This document shows positions 26,535-36,383 of a stretch of 64,000 nucleotides of DNA, piece by piece. The translations under genes and the position numbers were made by a program. Below the pieces are notes generated by a model. It had not been told where the DNA came from. It did no database searches and saw nothing but the letters and a program-made list of their open reading frames with translations. The number at the start of each line of letters is the position of its first letter. The first letter of the stretch is position 1. This stretch comes from Duncaniella dubosii (GTDB lineage: Bacteria; Bacteroidota; Bacteroidia; Bacteroidales; Muribaculaceae): positions 682,001 to 746,000 of the forward strand of contig NZ_CP039396.1 of assembly GCF_004803915.1 (NCBI RefSeq). The letters are read 5' to 3'.

Positions 26535-27809
26535 TCAAACCTCCGGCTCGCCCTTCTTGCCGATACAGTGTTTTTTACGCTGTTCTATCAGAGCGCGTTC
26601 CGATATTCCCAACAGCTTTGCCGCTCCTGTCCAAGAACCACTGCGACGGTACGCCTCAATGATTTTTTCCTTGTCTTTTTGCGGCTTGCGCAGAGTAAGG
26701 CTGTCATCTGCATCAGGCTCCGACTGGCTGAAATTGAGGTCAGTTGCCGATATTATATCTGTCTTTGAATGGAATGCGGCATAGAGGACGGTATCTTTCA
26801 GTTCCCTTACATTGCCGGGCCACGGGTGCAGCTTCAACGCTTTGACTGCCGAGGCATCGAGCTTTTTCTTGTGCTGTTCTCTGCGATGGGCAAAACGTGT
26901 CAGGAAATAGTCTGACAACGGCACGATGTCTTCGGTCACTTCCCTTAATGGCGGCACTGTGATGTCAACTGGTCGTAGAATGTAGAACAGATTTGGGCGA
27001 AACGTCTTTTCAGACACCATACGACGCAGGTCGGGGTCTGCTGTGCATATAACCCTCACATTCGGATGCTCGTTTTCAAGTATATGCAGAAGCACCGATT
27101 GTTTCTCGAAGGTCAGCAACTGCACGTTCTTGATTATGATCGTACCGCCGTCAGCCTTCTTGAAGTACCCTTCCATACGGTTAAGCACTTCGCTGCGCAG
27201 ATTTGCAGGGTCATGGTTGCCCACAAGTGCCGCGCCGCCGGCTTCTATGACGGTGCATGGCTTTTGCGACCGCGAACTGAGCCTGTAAATCTCTTTTGCA
27301 ATCTGCTCTTTCCCTGAACCGCATTCGCCGAAGATGACGGCATTGACATCCGTCGCGGCAATATTTCTTATTGCCCGCTCAATCACAGCAAATGCCTCGC
27401 TTTGGCGTGGGATAAGCTCGTCATGGAGCAACAGCATTGTTCTGCCCGGTCTTGCATACCTGCCCACTGTTTCGACAAGCTGCTTGTCCATTGCCGGACG
27501 CTGAATGATGTTGACGGCACCTCCGTCTTTCATCACATCGGCAATATCCAATGGGTTGAGATTGTCCACTATGGCGACTACGGGAAATCCGTATCCCTCC
27601 GTCTTCTGCCAGTTGATTAACTCCTGTGCTGTGCCACGGACGAATTTCATCGCCGCGACAATCACTGCGCCGGGTGGCAGTTTTGCCACCTCGTCTTTTG
27701 CGGCCTCCATCGTATCGACGGCAATCGGCTCATATCCGTGCTTGACAAGCAAGCCCGACATAAGCCGACGGTCTGATTCGGAGGCATCTACAATTAGAAT
27801 TGTCTTCAT
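26535..27809 (-). CDS. NtrC/RteB-like regulator with degenerate receiver and AAA+ domains
   Basis: 424 aa. Receiver-like domain (1-115): the DASESD acidic start is kept but the phospho-acceptor position reads AVIVAAMKF, with no Asp. The AAA+ domain has Walker A GECGSGKEQ, but Walker B is GGTIIIKN (no acidic pair) and no GAFTGA loop is visible, so sigma-54 activation is unlikely. The C-terminal Fis-type HTH (GSWTGAAKLLGISERALIEQ) is intact. Family parallel: RteB of CTnDOT. Degenerate paralogues are at 50783-52074 and 30066-30220, and a more canonical one at 52548. Confidence 0.82.
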   Translation of the reverse strand: MKTILIVDASESDRRLMSGLLVKHGYEPIAVDTMEAAKDEVAKLPPGAVIVAAMKFVRGTAQELINWQKTEGYGFPVVAIVDNLNPLDIADVMKDGGAVNIIQRPAMDKQLVETVGRYARPGRTMLLLHDELIPRQSEAFAVIERAIRNIAATDVNAVIFGECGSGKEQIAKEIYRLSSRSQKPCTVIEAGGAALVGNHDPANLRSEVLNRMEGYFKKADGGTIIIKNVQLLTFEKQSVLLHILENEHPNVRVICTADPDLRRMVSEKTFRPNLFYILRPVDITVPPLREVTEDIVPLSDYFLTRFAHRREQHKKKLDASAVKALKLHPWPGNVRELKDTVLYAAFHSKTDIISATDLNFSQSEPDADDSLTLRKPQKDKEKIIEAYRRSGSWTGAAKLLGISERALIEQRKKHCIGKKGEPEV

Positions 27810-27850
27810 CGTGTAGTAAATAATTAAGTTAAACAGATATGTAATATTTA

Positions 27851-28474
27851 TTATTCTGTCATGTTTTCAATATTGCCAGCCATAATGAATGGGAGATTTC
27901 TTTTTATTCTATCCTTTGTCCAATCCCACCACCGAAGCGACAGTAGTTGCTCAATAATATCCGGGCTATACCGTTTGCGGATTACTTTTGCCGGTATACC
28001 GCCAACGATAGAGTAAGGAGGAACATCCTTAGTTACGACTGCTCTTGTTCCTATAATGGCACCATCTCCGATTTTTACACCGGCAAGAATAACTGCCTCA
28101 AAACCAATCCATACATCATTGCCTATCACGATGTCACCTTTGTTGTCCCAAGCAGAAGCTACATTTGACTTTTCCAATTCCCAATCTTCATAAAACAGAG
28201 AGAATGTATAGGTTGACAAAGATTTTAGTGTATGGTTGGCACAGTTAAACAGAAACTTTACACCACAGGCAATGGAACAAAACTTGCCAATTATCAGTCG
28301 CTCATGATTAATAGGGTAATGATACAGCACATTATTCTGCTCGAACTGACGAGGGTCTGAGATAAAATCATTGTAAATCGTGTAATCACCTACCTCAATC
28401 GACGGGTCTTTAACCACTGCGTTCAGATAAACGGTTTGTGTGTCACCCTTACGGGGATATATTTTATTCATCAT
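27851..28474 (-). CDS. Vat-like xenobiotic O-acetyltransferase
   Basis: 207 aa from the ATG at 28474. Left-handed beta-helix acetyltransferase with hexapeptide repeats ([17 protein letters not shown], then [20 protein letters not shown] and [13 protein letters not shown]). The loop motif [15 protein letters not shown] carries the catalytic His as in Vat and CatB enzymes. LLSLRWWDW near the end is typical of Vat(D/E). Expected reaction: acetyl-CoA-dependent acetylation of streptogramin A or a related drug; substrate not proven. Its start overlaps the MATE stop (ATGA), so the two are co-translated from one regulated message. Confidence 0.85.
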   Translation of the reverse strand: MMNKIYPRKGDTQTVYLNAVVKDPSIEVGDYTIYNDFISDPRQFEQNNVLYHYPINHERLIIGKFCSIACGVKFLFNCANHTLKSLSTYTFSLFYEDWELEKSNVASAWDNKGDIVIGNDVWIGFEAVILAGVKIGDGAIIGTRAVVTKDVPPYSIVGGIPAKVIRKRYSPDIIEQLLSLRWWDWTKDRIKRNLPFIMAGNIENMTE

Positions 28475-29775
28475 ATCCTGTTGTTTTTTGAATTGTATAA
28501 TTTCAGATAAATAAAAGATTGAATACCGAGCATTATCACATATAGATATTCTACGCTCCAATAAGTTGCCAATCGGACATTGAGATTACTCAATCCCCAT
28601 AAACAGAATAAATAGGCGATAGTAGTGATTACTTGAAAAAAGAATACGGTCTTTGTCGCACCGGTACCTGTCACCGCATTAAGATAAATATAACCCGGCA
28701 GTGCGAAGAAGTAATTCAGAAGCATAACCACATATGGTTGCCATGCGATTTGCTTAACAACCGGATTTTCAGTATACGCCCCGATAATTAATGGATGAAG
28801 TGACAACGCAATAATAATCAATGGGGTACCGATATAAAGCCCCAATCGGATTACCTTATGACAAAGCGGAAAAACTGCATTTCTCTCACCTGCGCCAATT
28901 GAATTGCTTACCAAAGAGCTTGTGACAGCCCCCAATGCAGTTACTATAACAGAGAATAAAGCGGAAACACTTCTTACAATATTAGATACCGCCAATTCGA
29001 TTTCTCCCAATCTCTCAATAGCGATAAAAAACAAGAACCAGATGGCTACGCTTGTAAAAAACTGGAGCATACTCCAGACAGAGACAGAAAACACCTCTTT
29101 TAGTATTTTTATGTCTATACGCCAAGATAAACCATACTTGTGTTTTCTTACGCAAAGAAACATATAAGCTACCAATATCAACAATGAGCACAACTCTGCA
29201 AATGAAGAGCCGATAGCGGCTCCTGATATACCCATATCATATCTGAAAATCAAAAGCCAGTTGAGAGGAATGTTCATCAATACGGCAGTTAAAGCAGCTA
29301 AATTCAGAGGTTTTGTTTCTGTAATGCCGACTAAAAACGAGCGGATAGCAAGAAACGGGAAAGAGAAGAACAATCCTATTATACGCCAATCCAGATACTT
29401 GACAACTGCATTATAGACTTCGGGAGAGGTAATCAGATACTTTAATAGTTGTGGAGAAAAGAACTTTGATAACAGACAAAGTAATGACGCAAGTATCAGT
29501 AAGAAACACAGGCCTTGAAAAAACGTTTTTCCAGTTTCTTCGTATTTTTGTTCTCCGTTGCGTCGTGCAATTACAACTTGCAGCCCTACACTGAACCCTA
29601 AGCCAAGCATATAGATTGCCAAGAACCATATTCCGGCAAGTGCGGATGCGCCAAGTTCGATTTCACCGACATGCCCCAAGAACAAGGCATCGGTTATATT
29701 TATCAGCTGTTCAATAAGAAAGCTCATCATCACAGGATATGCGATGAGCCATATTTGTTTATAGCTATAATTCAC
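28471..29775 (-). CDS. MATE family multidrug exporter
   Basis: 434 aa with about 12 hydrophobic helices. N-terminal [20 protein letters not shown] and the D-x-x-F segment [11 protein letters not shown] are typical of MATE transporters, which export cationic drugs using Na+ or H+. The start is GTG at 29775, since TGA precedes it closely in frame. It is coupled by ATGA to the Vat-like gene. The 230-base leader contains two hairpins and a short ORF, suggesting induction by attenuation. Confidence 0.9.
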   Translation of the reverse strand: MNYSYKQIWLIAYPVMMSFLIEQLINITDALFLGHVGEIELGASALAGIWFLAIYMLGLGFSVGLQVVIARRNGEQKYEETGKTFFQGLCFLLILASLLCLLSKFFSPQLLKYLITSPEVYNAVVKYLDWRIIGLFFSFPFLAIRSFLVGITETKPLNLAALTAVLMNIPLNWLLIFRYDMGISGAAIGSSFAELCSLLILVAYMFLCVRKHKYGLSWRIDIKILKEVFSVSVWSMLQFFTSVAIWFLFFIAIERLGEIELAVSNIVRSVSALFSVIVTALGAVTSSLVSNSIGAGERNAVFPLCHKVIRLGLYIGTPLIIIALSLHPLIIGAYTENPVVKQIAWQPYVVMLLNYFFALPGYIYLNAVTGTGATKTVFFFQVITTIAYLFCLWGLSNLNVRLATYWSVEYLYVIMLGIQSFIYLKLYNSKNNRI

Positions 29776-30020
29776 TTGTTCAAATCAATATGATAAGATA
29801 CAGTAAGCCACACCACATAATGCGGTGTAACGCTGCCTAATGTAAAATGAAATTGTAAAATGGGGATATATGGCAAAGCAATAAAGGGCAGGCTTCGATA
29901 AGCCTACCTATTGCTGAATAGCATTAGTTGAGAGTGCTATTCGTTGAGCGTAGCTATATGCACAACTGCCATTTCATATTGTTGAACTGTGCTGTATTTT
30001 CGATTTGTTCCACAAAGTTA
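29776..30020 (-). promoter_or_regulatory. MATE-vat promoter and attenuator-like leader
   Basis: Minus strand. -7 box TAACTTTG at 30013-30020. A short leader ORF at 29972-29937 encodes MAVVHIATLNE (an overlapping one encodes MKWQLCI, 29977-29954). Hairpin 1 is 29940-29918 (ATAGCA/TGCTAT) and overlaps the leader stop codon. Hairpin 2 is 29915-29877 (strong, loop ATCG). A weaker hairpin lies at about 29827-29811. This layout is typical of ribosome-stalling control of drug resistance genes. Confidence 0.6.
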
Positions 30021-30065
30021 ATCATTATATATGAGTTTGCAAAATAATCTCTTTTTGAATGAGTG

Positions 30066-30220
30066 TTATGGCGGCTACGGGAAATCCGTATCACTCAGTC
30101 TTCTGCCAGTTGATCAACTTCTGCGCTGTGCCACGGACGAATTTCATCACCGCACCGATAACTGCGCCCAGTGGCAGTTTCTCTCTACGCTTCGCTGAGA
30201 GCGCCAAGGCGATAATGCCA
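30066..30220 (-). pseudogene. Fragment of an NtrC-like regulator gene cut by IS66
   Basis: 155 bases matching codons about 39-80 of the regulator at 26535-27809. It shares with the pseudogene at 50783 the same roughly 35-base insertion (ending AGCGAAGCGTAGAGAG in gene sense) and ends exactly at the IS66 border. Homology also stops abruptly at about 30066. Confidence 0.8.
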
Positions 30221-30280
30221 GTACAACCGTCCGCGACAGCAGGTATAGCTTAAAAAAATAGCCGTCCAGGTTTTGGGCGG

Positions 30281-31882
30281 CTATTTTTGTGAGAGTTTCC
30301 AGCGGTCGGGAAGCAGGTCGCGGTATTTTTCGATCGGGGTGTTTGGCGGCCATGCGGCACATCGGTCGATTATGTCGCAGAAGTAGTCGAAGACGTTGAC
30401 TCCGCAGCGGTGGCAGGTGATCGCAAGAGAGTGGTACAGGGCGGCGGCTTCGGCTCCGGAGTGGGAGCCGATTGTAAGTCGGCGACGGGTCAGGGATATG
30501 TAGCGGTTGATTCGCTCGACTTCGTTGTTGTCGAGTCTGTAGGTGGGTGAGGCAAAGATGCGTGGTATCTCGTCCCATTGTTTGAGTGCATGTTCGGTGG
30601 CGGCGAGCAGCGGGTCGTCGGGTGGCACGCCGATGCGGTCTTTGACTGCTGTCAGTCTCATGCGGATTTTCTCGAGCATCACCTTGGAGTATCGTTGTCT
30701 CCACTCAAGGTGCTTTCCCGCCGTCCATCCGTCTTTGCCTATGCGGTGCTGATGCTCGAAGTGGTAAAGGAGTCCGAAGAGCTTTGCTATTTCCTGCGCC
30801 TTTGGATTGTCTTTCAGATCGAGAAACTTTCGCTTGATGTGCTGCAGGCATGGCAAGCGTTTTATCCCGCTCATCCCACCGATTCCGATATGCCGGTATC
30901 CCGAGTAATAGTCGCACTGGAAGGCTCCGTTGAAGCCTTTTATGTGTTGCTCGAAGACTTCGGCCGAGCGGGAGCCGTCGTCATAGAAGAAGTACACAAG
31001 CCCGGTTGTCATGCCGACGAACACCCATATGTAGCCTTTCTTGATCTTTCTTCCCGAAGGAGTTGCCACCTGCAGCCGCACTTTCTGATAGGTCTCGTCA
31101 CCGCAGATATAATTGTCCGCGACTATTGCCTGACCCAGCGCCTTGTATAGATTTTCCAGATGTACCCTTACCTTACTTACGAGCTTCTGTGCGGTGCCTT
31201 TGTCAAGGTCGAAGCCGTGGGCACGGAAGTATTCGACAGCATTTTCAAGTGGCATGCAGTGGAGATAGCGTAGCTCGGCGAGTCCGGCTATGAAGGAAGA
31301 TGTATACTGCGAGTTAAGCAGCGGTGTGGCGGGTGCGGAACCTTTGTATATTTTCTCGTCCTGCACGTATTTTCTGACCTTGTAGATAATTTTTTTGAAG
31401 CGCATCGGCTCCATGACGTAGCGCACGACATCGCACTCGCCGATAAACGTCGCCGCCTCGGGATTGAAGTCCGGACTGTCAGGCTCCACTATAATGGTCT
31501 CCACCTCACACTCCGGATGCGTCTTCCTTTTGGCGCCGTTGTTGGTACGTTTCTTCTCTGGCTTCTGCTGTCGAGTTTCGGATGTGGCAGGAGTCGTCAC
31601 CGGTTTCTTCTGACGCTCCGACGGCGAGCCCTGCAGACGCTGCACTGCCTGACGCGCGGCTTTCTCTTTGCTCAGTTCCGCACTTTTGCCTTTCATAGCC
31701 TCCTCCATTGAGGCCATTTGCTTGCGCAGTTCATCTACAGTCGCCACAAGCTTCTCGTTGGTCGACTGCAGCTTTTCATTGGATAAAGTAAGCGAGCTGA
31801 CAGAGGCCAACGCCTCGTCGAGCCGCCCTTGAAGGAACTCGATCTGACGTTGCAGAAACTCTATCAACTCGTTCTTTTTCAT
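30281..31882 (-). CDS. tnpC: IS66 transposase TnpC (copy 1)
   Basis: 533 aa, full length. N-terminal coiled coil (LIEFLQRQIEFLQGRLDEAL), a basic linker, then the DDE domain: Asp in ICGDETYQKV (about 264), Asp in QCDYYSGYRH (about 327) and Glu in NNEVERINRYI (about 468), ending in an IS66 C-terminal domain (HRCGVNVFDYF). Catalyses transposition of the element with TnpA and TnpB. Confidence 0.95.
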   Translation of the reverse strand: MKKNELIEFLQRQIEFLQGRLDEALASVSSLTLSNEKLQSTNEKLVATVDELRKQMASMEEAMKGKSAELSKEKAARQAVQRLQGSPSERQKKPVTTPATSETRQQKPEKKRTNNGAKRKTHPECEVETIIVEPDSPDFNPEAATFIGECDVVRYVMEPMRFKKIIYKVRKYVQDEKIYKGSAPATPLLNSQYTSSFIAGLAELRYLHCMPLENAVEYFRAHGFDLDKGTAQKLVSKVRVHLENLYKALGQAIVADNYICGDETYQKVRLQVATPSGRKIKKGYIWVFVGMTTGLVYFFYDDGSRSAEVFEQHIKGFNGAFQCDYYSGYRHIGIGGMSGIKRLPCLQHIKRKFLDLKDNPKAQEIAKLFGLLYHFEHQHRIGKDGWTAGKHLEWRQRYSKVMLEKIRMRLTAVKDRIGVPPDDPLLAATEHALKQWDEIPRIFASPTYRLDNNEVERINRYISLTRRRLTIGSHSGAEAAALYHSLAITCHRCGVNVFDYFCDIIDRCAAWPPNTPIEKYRDLLPDRWKLSQK

Positions 31883-31960
31883 GGTGTAAAGTTACAAAAA
31901 ATATCTGACATTTGCAACTTTCCACGCCATTTATTTATTTGATTAACAAATTATTAAGCC

Positions 31961-32317
31961 TTATTTTACGGCCATTCTGAAGCGATTTTCGACCATCACC
32001 TTCACAGGCGTGAGGCCCCTCATCAGCATATAGAAATCGTCCCATTGGAGCCTGCGCACGCCGTCATCGCCCTTTTTGAGCACCTCCCGGAAACGGCCTC
32101 GCGACAGTCTTTTTGTGTACATCAAAAATCCGTCGCCATCCCATTTCAACGCCTTCATGGTCTTGCGGTCCTTTGAGAAAAACACATACACATCGCCCGA
32201 TGCCGGAGAATGCCCCTTCCACGACCACACCATCTGGGCCAGACCCCGGATGCCGTAGCGCATCGATACCGGCTGCCGGCATACCCAGAGCCGCATATCC
32301 GCCTCAAGACTCCACAT
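31961..32317 (-). CDS. tnpB: IS66 accessory protein TnpB (copy 1)
   Basis: 118 aa. IS66 Orf2-like family: MRLWVCRQPVSMRYGIRGLA, GDVYVFFSKDRKTMKALKWD and GFLMYTKRLSRGRF are the family core. It overlaps the tnpA stop by a few bases, the usual IS66 coupling. Required with TnpA for transposition in this family; biochemical role unclear. Confidence 0.93.
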   Translation of the reverse strand: MWSLEADMRLWVCRQPVSMRYGIRGLAQMVWSWKGHSPASGDVYVFFSKDRKTMKALKWDGDGFLMYTKRLSRGRFREVLKKGDDGVRRLQWDDFYMLMRGLTPVKVMVENRFRMAVK

Positions 32318-32720
32318 CACTCCTGCGTGTCATGACATCCACCAGAAGCGCCAGCCCCTCCGCGCTTATCTCTCCCAGACTCACGCCTCGGCCCCAACCG
32401 AGTTCGATGTGCACGTCACGCACGACACTGGTGGCACCGACATCCCGGCTCTCATCCGCAACCTGAATACCGGGAACCTTAACCTCCCGGAATAACGGCC
32501 CGCCACCTTCCCGCGACGAATCCGGTCTCTCCGGCAGACTGCGTTGATAATCGCTTATGCTGATTTTGCGGCGCCGAAGCCACTCATAAAGCCGCTGGAC
32601 GTTGACGCCGGTACCGGCACAGAAACGGTTCAATGCGATATAGCCGTCTGTCTCGCATTGATTCTTGTAACGCGTCCATGTCTCTGAATAGACATCGGAC
32701 AAAGACTTGTTATAACCCAT
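32304..32720 (-). CDS. tnpA: IS66 accessory protein TnpA (copy 1)
   Basis: 138 aa from the ATG at 32720; an upstream TTG is less likely. N-terminal HTH-like region (ALNRFCAGTGVNVQRLYEWL) and a small C-terminal domain. A -7-like TATCTTTG lies about 20 bases upstream inside the element. Confidence 0.88.
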   Translation of the reverse strand: MGYNKSLSDVYSETWTRYKNQCETDGYIALNRFCAGTGVNVQRLYEWLRRRKISISDYQRSLPERPDSSREGGGPLFREVKVPGIQVADESRDVGATSVVRDVHIELGWGRGVSLGEISAEGLALLVDVMTRRSDVES

Positions 32721-32790
32721 GATTCTTTTTGTCGACAAAGATACAACTCTCTTTCGGAGTTCGTCAATATGCTATCGCGGATGGTTGTAC

Positions 32791-33036
32791 GATTATCTCC
32801 CTTAGTTCTGCGACAGGCACGTCGAAATCTGAGGCGAGCAGCTCTTGACTGACCTCGTTGTAGTCAAATTCAAAATTTGTGCAATCCGTGAGGTATTCAA
32901 GCATGAAGCACCACACGGCATATCCTGTGTGGCTGAATTTACGACGCAGGGCTTTGACCTTGATGTCGTTCCTCATGTCTATGTCGTGGCTGAAGTAGTC
33001 TGCTCCGCCGTTGTCGTTATTCTTTTGTCGTGCCAT
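32791..33036 (-). pseudogene. Phage replication protein N-terminus (DUF4373/Lin1244-like), cut by IS66
   Basis: 82 codons remain. ADYFSHDIDMRNDIKVKALR and YAVWCFMLEYLTD match the N-terminal domain of phage DnaD/replisome-type proteins of the Lin1244/Lin1753 (DUF4373) group. The frame runs into IS66 copy 1 at 32790, so the C-terminus is lost. First sign that 32791-35553 is phage-derived. Confidence 0.75.
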
Positions 33037-33050
33037 GTCGTGGGTCGGTC

Positions 33051-34427
33051 TTATAGTGTCGCAACAATGGATTTACGCAGCCGCTCGTTCCGGCTGTTCC
33101 ATTCGAAGGTTCGTATCATCCATTGCTTGTAATCTGATGGAATGTCCTTAATTCTTTCCCCTTTGTATTTGCCAAAGGGCATTATTTCGATTGGTGGTTC
33201 TTGTTTCGTATCGATTGCCGTCGTGTCCTCTCTTGTGTACTTGCCGATTTGGTCGATGGGTATGCCGGAGAGAAGCACTCCTCCTGTGCCGAAAAGCCGC
33301 CACATCTTGCCCTGCTCGAATACCAAGTCTTCAATTCTGCCGAACCGCTTCACGTTCCCTCCGAGGTCAACGATGAGTGCGTCTTCCTTGTCGGGGTCTA
33401 TTCGTGTGGCGCGTCCGAGGATTTGGTAATAAAGGGCTATTGAGGCGGTGCTGATACCGAGGACGATGCAGTCTATCTTGGTGTAGTCAAATCCTGTAGA
33501 AAGCACCCGGACATTGAACAGCACCCGGAGTCTCCCTGCCCGGAAGTCTGCGATGTTCTGTTCTCGCTGTGCTTTGTCCATGTCTCCGTAGATGACCGCT
33601 GAATGTGGATAATGCTCGGAGAGGGCTATTGCGTCCGCTACGCTTGGCGCAAAGGCGAGGATATGCTTTCGGTCGGGATTGCTGTCAAGGGCGCGTATGA
33701 TTGCGTCTGTGCCGCCGTTTGCGTCGTATGCTCGCTGTACGCTGTCCTCGGTATATTCGCTCTTGCTGCTGTTGAATACGAGGAGGCTGTCATCGAACCC
33801 CTCGGTCTGGTATCGCAGCTTGCACCAAAATCCGAGGCGCACCATTTCCTGCACCTGTCCTACATGGATTATCTCTTTGAAGAAGTTCCCTTTCTTACTC
33901 CGGCTCGTCAGCATGACAAGTTTGGAGTATGTACCTCCGTCTCTGTCACGATTCGTCTGCAATTTGACCGGGGTTGCGGTTATGCCGAGGACGTGCGTAA
34001 TTCCGCTCTCTTGGAGGAAACGTCCGAGCATTGAGTCTGCTTCTCTTGGATAAAGGTGCGCTTCGTCTATGAGCATCTTCGTGAAGCCGTGTCTCTTGAA
34101 TTCCGCACCGAGGTTTTTGATTGAGCCGATGGTCGCGTATGTAATCTGTGCCATCTCTCGTTTCCCGAAGCTCGCGCTGTAAATCCCGGCATTGCTCCCG
34201 AAGCCACCGCAGAGGGTATCGTACTTTCGGAAGTTCTGCTCAAGCAATTCTTTTGATGGCTGGAGGACGATGAGCTTGTCGGTCGTGTTCTTTGCCACAA
34301 AAGCCGTGAGGATTGACTTGCCCCATGCCGTCGGCAGGACTATGAGGCTCGGCTTCGGTTTCTTCTCTTGGAAGAAAGCGATTGCTTTGCGTATTGGTTC
34401 TTCTTGGTTTTCCCGGAGTGTAATCAT
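33051..34427 (-). CDS. Phage-type DEAD/DEAH-box helicase
   Basis: 458 aa from the ATG at 34427. Walker A LPTAWGKSILTAF (about 33), DEAH-type MLIDEAHLYPR (about 125), SAT-like GITATPVKL, and motif VI QILGRATRIDP (about 360). A superfamily 2 helicase of the UvsW/RecG-like phage type, probably for replication or recombination fork processing. Its start overlaps the stop of a 38-aa ORF (ATGA). Intact, but its operon is truncated on both sides by IS66. Confidence 0.88.
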   Translation of the reverse strand: MITLRENQEEPIRKAIAFFQEKKPKPSLIVLPTAWGKSILTAFVAKNTTDKLIVLQPSKELLEQNFRKYDTLCGGFGSNAGIYSASFGKREMAQITYATIGSIKNLGAEFKRHGFTKMLIDEAHLYPREADSMLGRFLQESGITHVLGITATPVKLQTNRDRDGGTYSKLVMLTSRSKKGNFFKEIIHVGQVQEMVRLGFWCKLRYQTEGFDDSLLVFNSSKSEYTEDSVQRAYDANGGTDAIIRALDSNPDRKHILAFAPSVADAIALSEHYPHSAVIYGDMDKAQREQNIADFRAGRLRVLFNVRVLSTGFDYTKIDCIVLGISTASIALYYQILGRATRIDPDKEDALIVDLGGNVKRFGRIEDLVFEQGKMWRLFGTGGVLLSGIPIDQIGKYTREDTTAIDTKQEPPIEIMPFGKYKGERIKDIPSDYKQWMIRTFEWNSRNERLRKSIVATL

Positions 34428-34540
34428 TTCGTAAAAAAGTAATGCTCCGCAGGTAGGGCTAACCACGCACTACAGCCGCGTCGGGAGTCCTTTCGGTCTT
34501 CCCACCCATGTGCGGAGCAAATATTTTCATTCTTTTTCAT
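34424..34540 (-). CDS. Very small phage protein, coupled to the helicase
   Basis: 38 aa (MKKNENICSAHGWE...). No family recognised. Support is contextual: it fills the gap between two phage genes and its TGA overlaps the helicase ATG. Confidence 0.45.
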   Translation of the reverse strand: MKKNENICSAHGWEDRKDSRRGCSAWLALPAEHYFFTK

Positions 34541-34583
34541 GTCGTCGTTTCGGTTATCGCAACCATGTATGATTGGGAGGTAA

Positions 34584-34790
34584 TCACTTTTGTGGTTGCT
34601 TTTGCTTCTTGTCGAGCTTTGATTCCACCGGGAGCGTCTGCTTGCGCTCCAGCTTCTTTGCAAGGTTAAGTGCCATTCTACGGGCGTTAAACTGCGTTGT
34701 GGTGCGCATTCCACGTTCTTGGAGCATAGAAGCGTATGCTCTGATGAATTCGACCGCTTTGTCCCGGTCTGCGTTGGAAATGCCAATCAT
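34584..34790 (-). CDS. Small hypothetical phage protein
   Basis: 68 aa, helical and basic, with a C-terminal Lys/Gln tail (KLDKKQKQPQK). It lies between the YqaJ-like nuclease and the helicase on the same strand. Function unknown. Confidence 0.55.
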   Translation of the reverse strand: MIGISNADRDKAVEFIRAYASMLQERGMRTTTQFNARRMALNLAKKLERKQTLPVESKLDKKQKQPQK

Positions 34791-34816
34791 AACCCTATCT
34801 GTATATCTCGGTTTTG

Positions 34817-35553
34817 TTATTTGAGCAGAAGTCTTCGCGCTCCCTGTACTTGGTGCGTGTATGCGGCAGCAAGGTCGGGGTGTTCGGCGACAAAGGCTTT
34901 ATCGTCGAATTTGTTGCTTGGCTTCGGGGCTTTCCATGTGGCGATGGTGTCTCCACCGTAGGAGAGTGCTTCTGCGTCTTCAAAAGCCATCTTCAGGGTT
35001 GCTTCAAGACTTTCCTTGCGCTCCTTGAGTGCGTCGAGTTCTTTCTTGACCACCTTGAGGTCTTGGTATGCCGAGAAGACCTCCTCGCTACACTCGATGA
35101 TTTTCCCTCCTGTGTGGCGATTGTATTTGATGAGAACGTCGGCTACGTTGACCGCGCTGGGTTCTTGACCTCCTACGATGTTGTCAGTCCAAAAGCGCGA
35201 GACGGAGTCGATGAGCCACTCGAAGAAGTCAGGCACGAGCTTGAGGTCTTGGTATCCGAAATCGAAACCTTGTCCGGCTGAAAGCCATGCGAGGCTACCC
35301 TGCGTATATCCGGCTACACCGAGCTGATACTGCACCTGCGCAAACCAATATTTAGGGAGGTCTTCCGGGTCAACTTTCATGCGCGTGGTCTTGATTTCGA
35401 GGATGCCCTTATTGTCGTTGGCTCGGCTATCGTCTGAGAGCCAATAGGTGCGGTCGGGGCTTACTTGGAGATAGGGACGGTCGTTGTCTCGGATAATCCA
35501 ATCGATCGCGCTGCGCTTGATGATTTCGCGTCCTGTCGCGTCGTTCCACATCC
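34817..35553 (-). pseudogene. YqaJ-type phage recombination exonuclease, N-terminus lost to IS66
   Basis: About 245 codons. The nuclease core GILEIKTTR (Glu-x-Lys) and FAQVQYQLGVAGYTQG (Gln motif) fit YqaJ/lambda-exonuclease-like enzymes that resect DNA for single-strand annealing. A C-terminal coiled coil follows. The frame continues into IS66 copy 2, which has removed the N-terminal helices and first catalytic residues, so it is probably inactive. Confidence 0.8.
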
Positions 35554-35623
35554 GTACAACCATCCGCGATAGCATATTGACGAACTCCGAAAGAGAGTTG
35601 TATCTTTGTCGACAAAAAGAATC

Positions 35624-36040
35624 ATGGGTTATAACAAGTCTTTGTCCGATGTCTATTCAGAGACATGGACGCGTTACAAGAATCAATGCGAGACAGACGG
35701 CTATATCGCATTGAACCGTTTCTGTGCCGGTACCGGCGTCAACGTCCAGCGGCTTTATGAGTGGCTTCGGCGCCGCAAAATCAGCATAAGCGATTATCAA
35801 CGCAGTCTGCCGGAGAGACCGGATTCGTCGCGGGAAGGTGGCGGGCCGTTATTCCGGGAGGTTAAGGTTCCCGGTATTCAGGTTGCGGATGAGAGCCGGG
35901 ATGTCGGTGCCACCAGTGTCGTGCGTGACGTGCACATCGAACTCGGTTGGGGCCGAGGCGTGAGTCTGGGAGAGATAAGCGCGGAGGGGCTGGCGCTTCT
36001 GGTGGATGTCATGACACGCAGGAGTGATGTGGAGTCTTGA
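35624..36040 (+). CDS. tnpA: IS66 accessory protein TnpA (copy 2)
   Basis: 138 aa, same sequence as the copy 1 protein. ATG at 35624. Confidence 0.88.
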   Translation: MGYNKSLSDVYSETWTRYKNQCETDGYIALNRFCAGTGVNVQRLYEWLRRRKISISDYQRSLPERPDSSREGGGPLFREVKVPGIQVADESRDVGATSVVRDVHIELGWGRGVSLGEISAEGLALLVDVMTRRSDVES

Positions 36041-36383
36041 GGCGGATATGCGGCTCTGGGTATGCCGGCAGCCGGTATCGATGCGCTACGGCATCCGGGG
36101 TCTGGCCCAGATGGTGTGGTCGTGGAAGGGGCATTCTCCGGCATCGGGCGATGTGTATGTGTTTTTCTCAAAGGACCGCAAGACCATGAAGGCGTTGAAA
36201 TGGGATGGCGACGGATTTTTGATGTACACAAAAAGACTGTCGCGAGGCCGTTTCCGGGAGGTGCTCAAAAAGGGCGATGACGGCGTGCGCAGGCTCCAAT
36301 GGGACGATTTCTATATGCTGATGAGGGGCCTCACGCCTGTGAAGGTGATGGTCGAAAATCGCTTCAGAATGGCCGTAAAATAA
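36027..36383 (+). CDS. tnpB: IS66 accessory protein TnpB (copy 2)
   Basis: 118 aa, same sequence as copy 1. Overlaps tnpA by 14 bases. A GTG three bases upstream is an alternative start. Confidence 0.93.
   Translation: MWSLEADMRLWVCRQPVSMRYGIRGLAQMVWSWKGHSPASGDVYVFFSKDRKTMKALKWDGDGFLMYTKRLSRGRFREVLKKGDDGVRRLQWDDFYMLMRGLTPVKVMVENRFRMAVK

Larger units (their letters stand above)
30221..32790 (-). mobile_element. IS66-family element, copy 1
   Basis: 2,570 bp with ends GTACAACCATCCGCGATAG (left, here at 32790) and GTACAACCGTCCGCGACAG (right, at 30221). Carries tnpA, tnpB and tnpC. The flanking 8 bases (TAATGCCA and GATTATCT) do not match, so there is no target duplication. It appears identical to copies 2 and 3 wherever I compared them. 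Confidence 0.93.

Noticed and set aside
26535..27809. Sigma-54-dependent activator
   Set aside because: No GAFTGA loop and no acidic Walker B; only the general NtrC layout remains.
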